A model generated the notes under the pieces. The model saw nothing but the letters and a program-made list of their open reading frames with translations, had not been told where the DNA came from and ran no database searches. 64,000 bases of DNA, taken from positions 12,494,704 through 12,558,703 of the forward strand of contig NC_045139.1 of assembly GCF_008831285.2 (NCBI RefSeq). The letters run 5' to 3'. This DNA comes from Nymphaea colorata (lineage: Eukaryota; Streptophyta; Magnoliopsida; Nymphaeales; Nymphaeaceae). A program made the translations under genes and the position numbers. The first letter of the stretch is position 1. Each line of letters opens with the position of its first letter. Positions 1 through 10,411 of this stretch are shown one piece after another.

Positions 1-2029
1 AAAAATTTTAAATAATCTTTAAACATGCAATAAAGTGCACTTTTTTCGATATTCCAATAGGAAAAAGGCTTGTAAGTGTTAAGAATTGATTTAAAAAAAA
101 TTGTTTGTGAACTCAACATCAAATTTTTTGCACATCAATCATTTTATTGAGAACCAAATTAGGGGGGATTATGTCCATGATTCTAAGGCGCATAATCATG
201 TCCTCTGCCTTTCTTTAGTGGGTGTTTTTGATGATCCAGTACCTAATAATCATCATGACCAAAACTAGCAAGTTGAACCTAGAATGCACAACCAAAACCA
301 GCCTCTATCTAATGCCAACAACCACCTTAATCGTCTTAAAACCCAACATCAACCTCAATCCTTTGAACCAATCCAAGAAAACCAGCGGACTCTTTGTCGC
401 CGAACTCGCCCTAGTAGATCACTATCCAAGCTTTAGTGCCTTATACACATACATATCATCCAATCACAATCATTCCATAGATAAATACCTTGTCTTAGAG
501 ATTGTATCTAAGCCATATATATGTCATATTTTAAACATATGTACCCACCAAGTACTCAAAACTTATGAAGAAATAAATAAGCATCCGCAATGGAGATAGG
601 CTATGAAGGAAGAGCTTTTTAGCATTAGACAAAAATCAAACCTAGGATTTCGTTCTTCTATCAAGAGGAAAGAAAGTTGTTAGCTACAAATGAGTATACA
701 TAATAAAATATCATTGTGATGGCACCATAAAGCAGTACAAGGCTCATTTGGTAGCAAATGGATTCACCAAAACTGAATGAATTGATTATAATGATACCTT
801 TACTTCAATTGTTAAGAAGAACACTGTTAGAACTCTTATATCGGTGGCATCAAATAAGAAGTAGAACTTGGTATAACTCGATGTGAAGAATGCTTTTCTA
901 CATGGAAAGCTCAAGGAAAAATTCTACATGGAACTGCTTGAAGGTGTGGCGAATGAAAAATAGTACATATGTACAATAAAAAATGTCTTGTACAGAATAA
1001 TATAGTTATATCCTGTACAGTTTTTTCATTTGAGACATGCTCTTGATAGTATTGGTTTTATGACAAGTATTTCATATTATACTATGTTCACTTGCATTTG
1101 GACTTCAAACATCACTATTTTGCGTGTGTATGTAGATGACATTATTGTGACATATGATAATGAAGAATTTATGACTTGCATGAAGCTTTATCTTAACAAG
1201 CAGTTTGAAATCAAAGACATCAGGAAGTTGAAGTACTTCTTGGGCTTTGAGGTGGCTCACTATCAAGGAGTTGTTATATGTCAGAGAAAGTATGCTTTAG
1301 ACATTTTGAAGGAAACAATATAGTTGGGCACCAGAACTACAGATACTCCACTTGAATTAAATTGAAAGTTGAGGAATGACTATGGAATTGAAGGTGAAAA
1401 CATACAGATTTTTCAAAAACATGTTGGAAAACTCATTTATTTGACTATGACCAGGGTAGATATTATCACATAGTTACTATCATAAGTCAATGCATGTAGA
1501 ACATAAGGTGTCTATGTGTCGATGCTGCAAACAAAGTACAAAGGTACCTTAAAAGATCACCGGATAAAGGTATTATGATGAAATGTGATCTTGACGTGAT
1601 TGGTAACTAATGCAGACTGAGTTGGTGACATAAATGATAGAAGATCTATATATGGGTATTGCACATTTGTTACATGATCTAGTGTTGAAGCCGAATATAG
1701 AGCTTAGCTTGTACCTACTAACTAGTGTAGGTGAAAGCTCCCTTAAATGACATGAACATTGAAATAAAAGAATCAATGAAGCTGATGTGTAATAATATGG
1801 CAGCCATATATGTTGAAGCAAATCCAAGGTCTCATGAACACAATGCATATTGAAGCTAACTGTGATTTCATCTGTGAAGTTTCAAGGTGGAACCATTCAG
1901 GCACCACATGTTAATAGTGAACATCAATTTGCTGACAGATTAACTAAGTCACTTGGAAAGGGATGACACACATATATAACTAAAAGGTTGTGATAGACTT
2001 GTATGTGCAGACCAACTTGAGGGGGAGAT
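1..2029 (+). pseudogene. Ty1/copia pol remnant (RT and RNase H), 5'-truncated by window edge
   Basis: Remnant of a Ty1/copia polyprotein entering from the left edge. At about 725-960 the + strand shows the start of a reverse transcriptase, with the motif KARLVANGFTKTE and the LDVKNAFLHGKL block, interrupted by several stops. At 1030-1323 an open stretch carries the catalytic motif YVDDIIVT followed by the QFEIKDIRKLKYFLGFEVA block of copia RT. RNase H-like similarity continues in broken frames to about 1990. Just before 2030 lies the purine run GAGGGGGAG, the polypurine tract that primes plus-strand synthesis. Some stops look like Trp or Gln codons changed by single transitions, as in decay of methylated DNA. 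No intact protein is possible. The gag, protease and 5' LTR are absent or outside the window. Confidence 0.85.
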
Positions 2030-2273
2030 TGTTGGAGTTTTTTAGAAGGGTGGTTGTGTCTACCATGAGATCTTTAACCATTGCATTATTCATAGAAAGA
2101 GATCTATGAGATTTTCTCTCACCATTTTTTGGATCCATCACAAATCATTGTGGATCCTTATCTCTTCTCTCTCTCATTTCCATCTTAAGCTTCTTGTAAC
2201 TGAATAATATCATCTTTTTGTATCCCTAATAGTCGGGCAATCGAGTAATAAAAAATTCTTTCCTCTTCTCTCA
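2030..2273 (+). repeat. putative 3' LTR of the first Copia element
   Basis: Begins with TGTTGGAG immediately after the polypurine tract, as a copia LTR should. It contains a polyadenylation-like AATAAAAAA near 2247 followed by a CT-rich tail. The right border is uncertain: I placed it at a CA near 2273, but no 5' LTR is present to compare and no target-site duplication can be tested. Confidence 0.5.
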
Positions 2274-3707
2274 TGGATGAAAGTAAACCATGCTGCATCA
2301 CATTATTATTGTGCGTCATCGATGATTGTATGTACGTTGTGTATGTGTAAGCATGAGCTTTATCATGACCAACCCCTCTTGGGCCCTCATTCTATGCTTG
2401 TGCATGCTGATAGTATATATCATCCTTTCGTAGAGTGTTATTACCCCACTCAACATAGATATTGTTACTCTCATGATAAGCCCTCATGCATATTCATCCA
2501 TCTATGCTCCCTTGAATTGTGTCAAGTTTGGTATGGAGGATATGTATAATTACCCTATGGAACTTGTATGGATTATATGTCCTCTTGTAAACTTCAACCA
2601 AGCCCAACCCTAGCTATTGACCTCGGGTTTAGCCATGCAACATTTAATAGTCACTTCCGCCTATGTTTTTCCAATTTAGGGCTAGTGTCAACACAAGACC
2701 CAAGTTTCTATTGACTATGGTATGCCTTGAATTGGATCTGTCGTACACTGATTGAGCAATAAGCTAAAAATCGACCTAGCAGTCCTACAAAACATACACT
2801 TGAGGTAAATATTTCTTATGTGAATTGTGACTGATTGGAGATCTTTCAACTTCATGAATTGTTAAGTGGTGAAAATGCAAGACATGATTTCTTTAATGCA
2901 ATTGAGAGCTAGGCAAGAATCTTGTGTGACTATATTCAAGTTGCTCACATTGGGGCCATTTGTTCCGGATGAACATATGTATTTTAGTGTAGGCACACGA
3001 GAGACAGTAGACTTGGAAAGTTTTGAAGGCATGTCTATTTGGATTTTAACACATACTTACTACTGTAAAAGAAGAAACGTTATCATTCAACCATACAAGT
3101 TCTTGTGTTTAAAGTATAATGTTAACAACCTAGCTTGCATTCAGCTATCGCTTCATTTGAATTGGAGCCATTGTATCTTAATTGTGAAGCAGTCCAAGAG
3201 TCAGCCTATTCTCAGGGCCACTAAATCTTTAATATAGCCCATGAACTATGTTGTTATTGCAGCTGAAGCCATCTATAGTTCTTAGCTAAGGCAATGGCAA
3301 CAAACATGATTGGTGGTTTAGACATGAGCCATGCATACACTATAGTGTCCACTCTTTACCCATTTAATAAGGATAGTCCTACAAAGTACACATTCTAGCC
3401 ATGCAGTCCTTGTGTGCGAATTGTGATTGATGTGTGCTGCTTTATGCATTCTCAATTGATGATTCACAAATGAGATTTCTCTTTATTGTAATTAAGAGTT
3501 GATTGAGAATCTAGTGTACCTATATTTGATTCTTTGCATTGGGGCCTCTTTTCTAGCTACGCCAACTGCATTCTAGCTTACGCATGTGAAAGCCAGTAGT
3601 TCAGTAGCATTCTAGAAGGTTTTGAGGGGAATCACTTTGAATTCTAACACTTACTATAGCAAGAAAGAGAAGAATGTTTCAATTCAACCAAGAGTGCCTG
3701 AAGCATA
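2274..3707. repeat. intergenic stretch with a diverged ~590-bp-period direct repeat
   Basis: No gene is recognised. Two segments, about 2781-3101 and 3375-3690, align along their length with many substitutions and small indels. Shared landmarks in the same order include AGTCCTACAAA, GTGAATTGTGA or its variant, TTGAGA...AATCT, CATTGGGGCC, GGTTTTGA-like AGTTTTGAAGG and a final ATTCAACCA. The landmarks are offset by about 590-594 bases. A 123-codon open frame at 2866-3237 falls in the first copy, but the second copy does not keep it open, so it is probably chance. Confidence 0.6.
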
Positions 3708-4070
3708 TGTTGGATAGTGGCCATTGAGCCCTATCCGAATATCTTGTAACTGCTTAGCAGTTACGAGATAATGCACATCATTTTCCCTAAAGTCTCTCCC
3801 TCATCCAAACCGCTGCTGGGCTGAGGGGAAAACCTAAGGGGCTGGCCTATTTAAAGCTCAGTAACTTTCTATTGGAAAATCACTTGGTGATTACCCTTGA
3901 GGAGCCCCTTAGAAGCAAACCCCTAAATCTAACAGCTTCTAACTTTGTGCTCTTCTTCTTCTCTGTTTCTGCCATTACTACTATTGCTCACATGAAGGCT
4001 AAATCTAGAGCATCCGGTGGTGAAACACTTGAGGAGCTTGAGACGCCGTTCCGCTGCCTTCACTCCAACA
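3708..4070 (+). repeat. 5' LTR of second Copia element
   Basis: Starts TGTTGGA and ends TCCAACA, a perfect 7-bp terminal inverted repeat with TG...CA ends. It is 363 bp long and contains a possible TATA region (TATTTAAAG near 3848). The primer-binding site follows after one base. Element promoter and polyadenylation signals are expected here. No matching 3' LTR exists in the window. Confidence 0.88.
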
Positions 4071-4071
4071 G

Positions 4072-4083
4072 TGGTATCAGAGC
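4072..4083 (+). other. tRNA-iMet primer-binding site
   Basis: TGGTATCAGAGC, the standard plant copia primer-binding site complementary to the 3' end of initiator tRNA-Met, one base after the LTR end. Confidence 0.9.
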
Positions 4084-5496
4084 GTAGGAGATCAACGTCT
4101 GAAAAGGTAAGTTGTCTTGTGTCAATATAGTGCACAGACAGTGTATGACTAAAGCATGCTATATTCAAAGCTATGTTGTATACATGAAGCATGCTAGATT
4201 AAATAACTTGTTGTACGTGAGGAAGGCATGCTAAATTGATAGCTAATCAGAATGTATGAAGCATGTCATCTGTAGTTCCCTGAAACAATCTATGTTCACT
4301 GTCATTCTAGAAGGTGAAGGCTTTCTAATATACTCTGCCAAGAAATTTGTTTCGTAATGAGATTTTTTTTTGCGTCCATATTTTCTACGGTTGTGGTTCT
4401 AGAGGACTAAAGGTTTCTAGTCTATGGCGTCGTAGACTAGAACCCTCTGGTGATAGGTGACAATAAGCGCTGTCGATCTCCCTAAACCATGGTTTCAATC
4501 CTGATTGATGCTTTTAAAACGGGATTGGATAGATAATCATATGTATCAAATTATGGCAAAGACTTGAAAAGTTTTTTTTTTTTCACCGAACTCTTTGTCG
4601 CAGCTAGAAAAACATCTTCTTTTTTTCTTCAACGAACCTAAATCAGAAATCAACCCACTTCATCCCTGTTGCCTGGCTTTGTTTTCTCTCTTCTCTCTAA
4701 ATATCGTCGGTGGCAGAGACTGCTGTCATTCGTGCAACCAGTCTCCCTGTTTTCTTTGATGCCGACCCCGAACCCAAACGAAAAGAAGAGGGTTTTTCGA
4801 CTTTTCGTTCAGCTCGTTGCTTGTAAGGAGGAGCTCTAACCACTCTCTGAGTGGTACGAGGTTGCTTCTCACTGTATTGGCCAAAGTTGGTCGGAAAGCG
4901 AGCAGTGACGGGGGACAGGCGCTGCAGAAGGCCTTTTCGCGAAGAGGGGAGAGCAGCTCGAGAGAAGAGAGAGAGTGTCAAGCGGAAAAATGAGGAAAAA
5001 TCGGGCGAAAAGGGTTTTATAGTCGAAATTTGAAAATTGCAAAAACAGTCCACCTCTTATGAGTTATTTTAAAAAGGGTTGTGACATTTCTCAGAAATTA
5101 AAGCCGCAACATTTTTTCCTAAAAAGTTTTCCAAAAAGAGGCTCGCGGAAGTTAATTTCAATAGAAACCAGGAACTTTATAAGAAATTGCTTTTGGGTAC
5201 CCTTAGAATTAGTGAAATTAGCAAAAACAGGGTTTCAGGAAATTTGTTGCAATTTTAGTAGAAGACTGTGCTTTTATGCAAAATTATGAAAAGCACCCTT
5301 TAACTTGTTAAAAGTGGAGAAAGAGGGTTTTGAGATAAACTCTGAAAAGAGAGTTGCATGTTTAAATTCTAATTTAAAGTCATCTTCTTCTAAATATTGT
5401 CTTAAAATGTTGTATGAGATCTCTTGATGTGATATTCATTGTAAATTTTTTTTTGTTATTATTGTTCTTTACTTGCCATGAGAAACTAACTTAGAA
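4084..5496 (+). other. untranslated leader of second Copia element
   Basis: About 1.4 kb between the primer-binding site and the gag start without a recognisable protein. It includes a purine-rich GA tract around 4940-5030. Short open frames here on either strand have no recognisable domain and look incidental. Confidence 0.6.
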
Positions 5497-6810
5497 ATGA
5501 CATCAAGAGTGGGAGCTTATGAATTAGCTAAGACTGAGAAATTAAATGGGACAAATTTCTATGCACGGAAACACAGGATAATGTTGACCTTGACTTTGAA
5601 AAGACTCATTTATGTGATCAACCAGCCTTCTCCCACTTTAAGAGATAAACCTACAGATGAGGAAAGAAAGGCACATGAGTCATTTACCTCTGATGACCTG
5701 ATGGCTAAAACCATCATGTTAACTTTCATGGAAGATGATCAAATTAGGATATTTGAGGATTGTCCAACGGCTAAGGAAATGTTTGATATTATATCTTCCA
5801 AATACAACACCACTACTGCGATGCACGTACAGTTACTGTTAAAACAGTATAATTCCTATAGGATGAAAGAGTCAGTCAATGTAATGGACAATGTTAATAA
5901 GATGTTGGTCATGGCTAAAGATTTAGCCGTAGTATGGAATGTTATATCTGACAACATGCAGATTAGCACAATCCTGAACAGCCTACCTCCTTCTTGAGAT
6001 ATGGCAGTTACTGCCTTGAGTCTTCAATTTGATAATCTTACTTTAGAAAAGCTTCCTATACAGTTAGCTTTACAACAACAACGTCTGGCCAAGAGAAAGA
6101 ATGCTGAATTGATGACTGTCCAGGAAAAACCTGCTAGTAGTCATGTGCCTGTAAGACTCAACCAATTTAAAAATCGAAACGATGGCAAGTTTAAGGGCAA
6201 TTTTGCAGGTACTATGAAATCTCAAGGAACTGTAGTGAAATGCTACAGATGCGAAAAGCTTAGACATATCAAGAAGAACTGCAGGACGAAATTCCAGAAT
6301 AAGAAAGATAACAATGGTCAGGACCACAACAACAGGAGGAAGCAGCAAGGAGACTCTAACAGAGAAGTCATCTGTGTCGTGTCAGAATGTTTGTTTGTAG
6401 ATGGGGATTTGACTGGTTGGTGGGTTGATTCAGGAGCTACTCGTCATATTGCAAAGACAACGGAAGGCGTGATTCACATGGAAGAACTGAGTCCTGGAAC
6501 AAACAAGGTCTACATGGAAAACAACTCATATTGTGACGTCATGGGAGTTGGGGCATATCGACTAAATGTTGGGGGTACTAGTGTCGTACTCAATGAGATT
6601 TTATATATCCCTTCGATGAAAAGGAATCTTGTGTCTGTTCCCGCACTGACTGGGAAAGGTTTTGAAGTTCGATTCATTCTAGGAAAAGTAACAGTGGGAA
6701 AACATGGAAGGACCATGTTCCATGAAAATTTTGTAAAAGAACATGGTATGTTTAAACGTAATGATATGAATGACGCTTCCAGTTATGCTTATATTATGAT
6801 TGTGCAATGA
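5497..6810 (+). pseudogene. copia gag and protease region, broken
   Basis: The frame opens with ATG at 5497 and runs as a copia Gag (UBN2-type): KLNGTNFYARKHRI near the start, then TAKEMFDIISSKYNTT and LLKQYNSYRMKES. A TGA at 5995-5997 interrupts the frame at LPPS, where the family normally has Trp. The same frame then continues to 6810. It shows a CCHC zinc knuckle (CYRCEKLRHIKKNC, with the usual glycine before His lost) at about 6241-6282 and the aspartic protease motif WWVDSGATRHIA at about 6418-6453. A frame change near 6807 leads to the next segment. Not translatable as one protein. Confidence 0.88.
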
Positions 6811-7598
6811 GTGTCAATGTAAACTTATTGCCTGAAAGCTTATTGCCTGAAAGATTAAGCCATATAAGTATAAAAAAGATGAAGACTCTAGCACAACAGA
6901 GCTTAATACCTGGTATAAATACAAATGTTTTCGCGAAATGCAAGTCGTGTGTATACCAAAAGATGGCAAGAAAATCGTTTTCATCTGAAGTAATTCGGGC
7001 CACTGAACTATTAGAAATAATTCATACTGATATATGTGGACCTTTCAGAGTTCAAACTCATGGTGGCAAGTTATACTTCATAACATTTATAGACGACTTC
7101 TCAATATTTGGGTATATATACTTAATTAGACATAAATCAGAAGCACTTGAGAAATTCAAGGAATTCAAATCTGAAGTCGGGAGATATACCAAAGTTGTAA
7201 GGTCTGATCGATGAGGAGAATACACTTCTAGTGAATTCCTCGAATACTGCAAAGACATTGGTATTAATAGGCAAAGTACAATGCCTAGAACACCACAACT
7301 GAATGGTGTGACTGAGAGGTGTAACAGAACCCTCTTGAACATGGTGAGATCCATGTTGGCAGGTGGACTATTACCAAAAGCTTTTTTGGGTGAAACTATG
7401 TTAGCTATGTACACAATAAATCGAGTGCCCTGCAAAGCAGTCTCAACCACTCCTTATGAGAGATGGACTGGTGTAAAACCAGATTTAAAACATCTGAGGA
7501 GATGGAGATCTGTAGCACACGTGAAAATTTTAGATCCAAAAATAGATAAACTAGATAACAGATCAGTAATATGTGTATTGATTGGATATCCAAAATGA
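6807..7598 (+). pseudogene. copia GAG-pre-integrase and integrase core, broken
   Basis: The first part carries a GAG-pre-integrase-like segment with a Cys pair (CKSCVYQKMARKSF). The rve integrase core begins at HTDICGPFRVQTHGGKLYFI, with the first catalytic Asp in HTD and the second in FIDDFS. At 7212-7214 a TGA replaces the Gly expected in the SDRGGEY motif. The frame resumes with the PQLNGVTERCNRTLLNM block, whose Glu is the third catalytic acidic residue, and NRVPCKA. The end overlaps a frame change at about 7571. Confidence 0.86.
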
Positions 7599-8812
7599 TC
7601 CAAGAGCTACAAATTATATCATTCAACTATAAGACTTATAGAAAGCAGAGATGTAGAGTCTTAGAAGAACTCAATAACAAAGATATTGATCCAGTTGAAT
7701 ATCAAAACGATATACTGGATGATCTGATTTATTCAGAAGAACAATCTGGTAATGAACCGATTAGAGGCCAGTTAGGCAATGAACCAACTGAACTGGAATC
7801 GTCTGAGAAACAGTCAGGTAATGAACCGACTGAAGATCAGTTAGATAATGAACCAACTGATCTGAGTACTTCGTCATCTCAGACGTTATCAGGTCATAAA
7901 AGACCTAGAGCTCCTCCTTCATTTTTGAACGATTATTACATATATCTGCCAGAGGAGCTCTGTTATTTAGCAGATATTGATGAAATGTTTGACAATCTGA
8001 CATATGATGAAGGCATAAGCTCACATGAATCGTCAGATTGGATGAATGCTATGGATGAAGAAATTGAATCCATAGAAAAGAATAAAGTTTAGAAATTAGT
8101 ATATCTTCCTAATTATAGAAAACTCATTGGATGAAAATGGGTTCTGATGAAGAAATATAAAGCTGATGGATCAGTAGAAAAGTTCAAAGCCAGACTGGTG
8201 GCAAAATGTTTTTCCCAAAAGGAAGGAATTGACTACTCAGAAACCTATTCGTCGGTTGCAAAGTTTGCATCAATTAGAATAATTTTGGCTATCGTAACAT
8301 TCTATGACTTGGATATTTGTCAGATGGATGTGAAGACTGCTTTCCTGAATAGTGAGTTGAAAGAAACTATATATATGACTCAACCAGAGGGGTATGTCAT
8401 CAAGGAAAATGAAGACAAAGTGTACAAGCTGAATAAATCGTTTTACAGATTGAAGCAGTCACCGAGACAGTGATATTTTGCTTTTCACAAAGCAATTACA
8501 AAACTTGGGTTTGTTGCAAACCAACTAGACCACTGTGTATATGTCTAGAAAAGTGTGAGTCTTTTCTGTATTTTATCATTATATGTTGATGACATATTAC
8601 TAACAGAAAATGATAACGACATGATATTCAAAACGAAGATATGGCTGAACAAGAACTTCGAAATGAAGGACTTGGGTGAAGCATTATATATATTAGGAAT
8701 AAAGATCACCCGAGATAGAAACTCAAGAATCCTAAGTTTAAGCCAAGAACGATATATTGATTATATTTTGAAGAAATTTCGTATGTCTGCAAATCAATTG
8801 GGACTCCTATAA
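7571..8812 (+). pseudogene. copia integrase C-terminus and reverse transcriptase, broken
   Basis: After an acidic linker with short internal repeats (SGNEPT-type units around 7740-7870), the copia RT begins near 8010. The landmarks are FKARLVAKCFSQKEGIDYSETYS, QMDVKTAFLNSELKE and the intact active site LYVDDILLT at about 8576-8602. The frame is interrupted by TAG at 8090-8092, TGA at 8132-8134 and TGA at 8471-8473, the first and last at positions usually Trp. The segment after 8473 stays in the same frame. The enzyme core is recognisable but cannot be made. Confidence 0.88.
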
Positions 8813-9207
8813 CTAAAGGAGCAAATTTGAGTAGGAGTGAATATCCTAGTGAATGACAACAAAAATTAAATGTTCCATATGCACAAACAGTTGGCAGTCT
8901 GATGTATTTAATGCTTTGTACTAAATCAGACATAAGCTTTCGGTGAGTCGTTATCAAAGTAATCCTGGATGGCCTCACTGACAAACAGTCAAAAGGATTT
9001 TTCGGTACATTAAAGGAACAAAATGACTGAAATTGTCTTATCAAGCAGATGAGCTAACTTTAGTTGGCTATTCCGATACAGATTTTGTTGGCTGCAAAGA
9101 TGACAGTAAATCTACTTCGAGATATGTTTTCCTTTTTGGAGGTGGAGCGATAGCCTGGTCCTGTAAGAAACAGGGATGTGTTGCTCAGCACATACAGGAA
9201 GCAGAGT
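8813..9207 (+). pseudogene. copia RT end and truncated RNase H
   Basis: The frame-broken continuation shows RILRYIKGTK at the RT end. RNase H then follows: YSDTDFVGCKDDSKSTSRYVF, IAWSCKKQ and a final QEAE matching the TEAEY block. Similarity then stops abruptly inside the domain at about 9207, marking the deletion or recombination breakpoint. Confidence 0.8.
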
Positions 9208-9960
9208 AAACTCCCAGGGAATCTCCAGATCCAGATCAAAGAACATTACCCTGCTTCTGGAAACGACCGAATCGCGGCCGTCGAATGTACTCAGTTTCTA
9301 CTCCAATTTGATCGACTAAACGAACTCCGATGATTACCAAATTTGGGTATGTTGTAGAGGACATCAAGACGATTCCAACGGTATATAGATCGTCCTCTAA
9401 CTCTCGGTAGATCTTCAGATATGGCTGTTTGAACAGGTGGATGTTTCTGGAATTCCGCCTGCCGCGCAACCGAAAACGAGAAAGATCCGACGGCGGGAAA
9501 CTTGCTCCTTTCTTCCTCTTCACCGTCTGAACTTCCTCAAAAGTGGCTTGAAAGGCATCGATATTGAAGACGTTGCCGTCTTCAATCTTCCCGGTGTAAG
9601 ATCGGCCTCTCAACTTTTTTGTGGGTGAGAAGAAGGCACTGAAACTTACTTGGATATTTGCACAAAGGGGAGAAAACGTGGCCAGTGGGGACTCTACCGC
9701 CGGAGCTAGAGAGCTGCCTTAACCTTTCTTCCTTGAGCCTTTGCCTACGAGGACGCCGGTTCTCCAAGGGACTTCGGAAATCGCCGCGGGATCAAGGGGG
9801 CGCGAGGGGGGAGAAGACACTTTCAACTCACGCGGGAGAGAAGGTGGGAGACGAGAGGGAGAAACCTCGAGAGAGGAGAGAGAGACCAATCTCACAAATG
9901 AGCTTCAATATTCAGCACTGCAAACCCTTTTAAAAGTGCCTAACTGAATATTTTGAAATT
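9208..9960. other. GC-richer segment of unknown origin adjoining the truncated Copia
   Basis: The base composition changes at the Copia breakpoint to a clearly GC-richer stretch, with GA-rich runs (about 9790-9890) like those of retroelement leaders. On the - strand, 9613-9236 is open for 125 codons; on the + strand, 9658-9933 is open for 91. Neither shows a domain I recognise. It could be the LTR or leader of an unrelated retroelement that joined the Copia remnant. No LTR ends, primer-binding site or coding domain was found to prove this. Confidence 0.35.
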
Positions 9961-10160
9961 CTAGCTACATATATGTGATTTACTCTCTCTTTATCTGCTC
10001 GGATCAGTATGTGCAAATAAAAGCACATGACTTAATCGTATTTAGGTTGTGGATCATTTGAGTAATGCTTATAAAGTGAAGTAAAACTATAATGAAACGT
10101 TATCATATATATATATATATATATATATAATGCATCAGGAGTATGTTTAATCATGTCCAC
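9961..10160. repeat. AT-rich spacer with (TA)n microsatellite
   Basis: AT-rich DNA without a gene. A (TA)n run occupies about 10104-10129. Confidence 0.7.
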
Positions 10161-10324
10161 CAGGGGCGGAGGGAGGGGGGCGGCCGCCCTGGCCATGGCC
10201 CGGGTGAGCGCAAAAAAAAAAAATTTACATGGAAAAAATTAAATTTTTTTAGTTTGGCCCGACCCTGGCCTGGCCCACGAACCGTCTTGGCTCGACCCTA
10301 AAAAAAATCCTGGCTCCGCCCCTG
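10161..10324. mobile_element. hAT-type MITE, copy A
   Basis: A 164-bp element with perfect 11-bp terminal inverted repeats, CAGGGGCGGAG and CTCCGCCCCTG. It is flanked by a perfect 8-bp target-site duplication, ATGTCCAC, at 10153-10160 and 10325-10332. The 8-bp duplication and CAGGG ends are characteristic of the hAT superfamily. It has no coding capacity and an A/T-rich middle, so it depends on a transposase elsewhere. Confidence 0.85.
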
Positions 10325-10371
10325 ATGTCCACCGAATGCAATGTCATTGAATGGAGCTCAAAATGACTGGA

Positions 10372-10411
<40 letters not shown>

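Larger units (their letters stand above)
3708..9207 (+). mobile_element. Ty1/copia LTR retrotransposon, decayed, 3' end missing
   Basis: A 363-bp 5' LTR is followed by a tRNA-iMet primer-binding site, a 1.4-kb leader, then gag, protease, integrase, reverse transcriptase and part of RNase H in the copia order. The coding region is broken by several nonsense codons and frame changes. Homology stops in the middle of RNase H at about 9207, and no polypurine tract or 3' LTR follows, so the right end was deleted or replaced. Several stops sit where the family has Trp (5995 TGA, 8090 TAG, 8471 TGA), each explained by one G-to-A transition. This fits an old, silenced copy. Confidence 0.9.

Noticed and set aside
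5059-5289. 76-codon frame in the Copia leader
   Set aside because: No recognisable domain; it lies between the primer-binding site and gag in untranslated leader.
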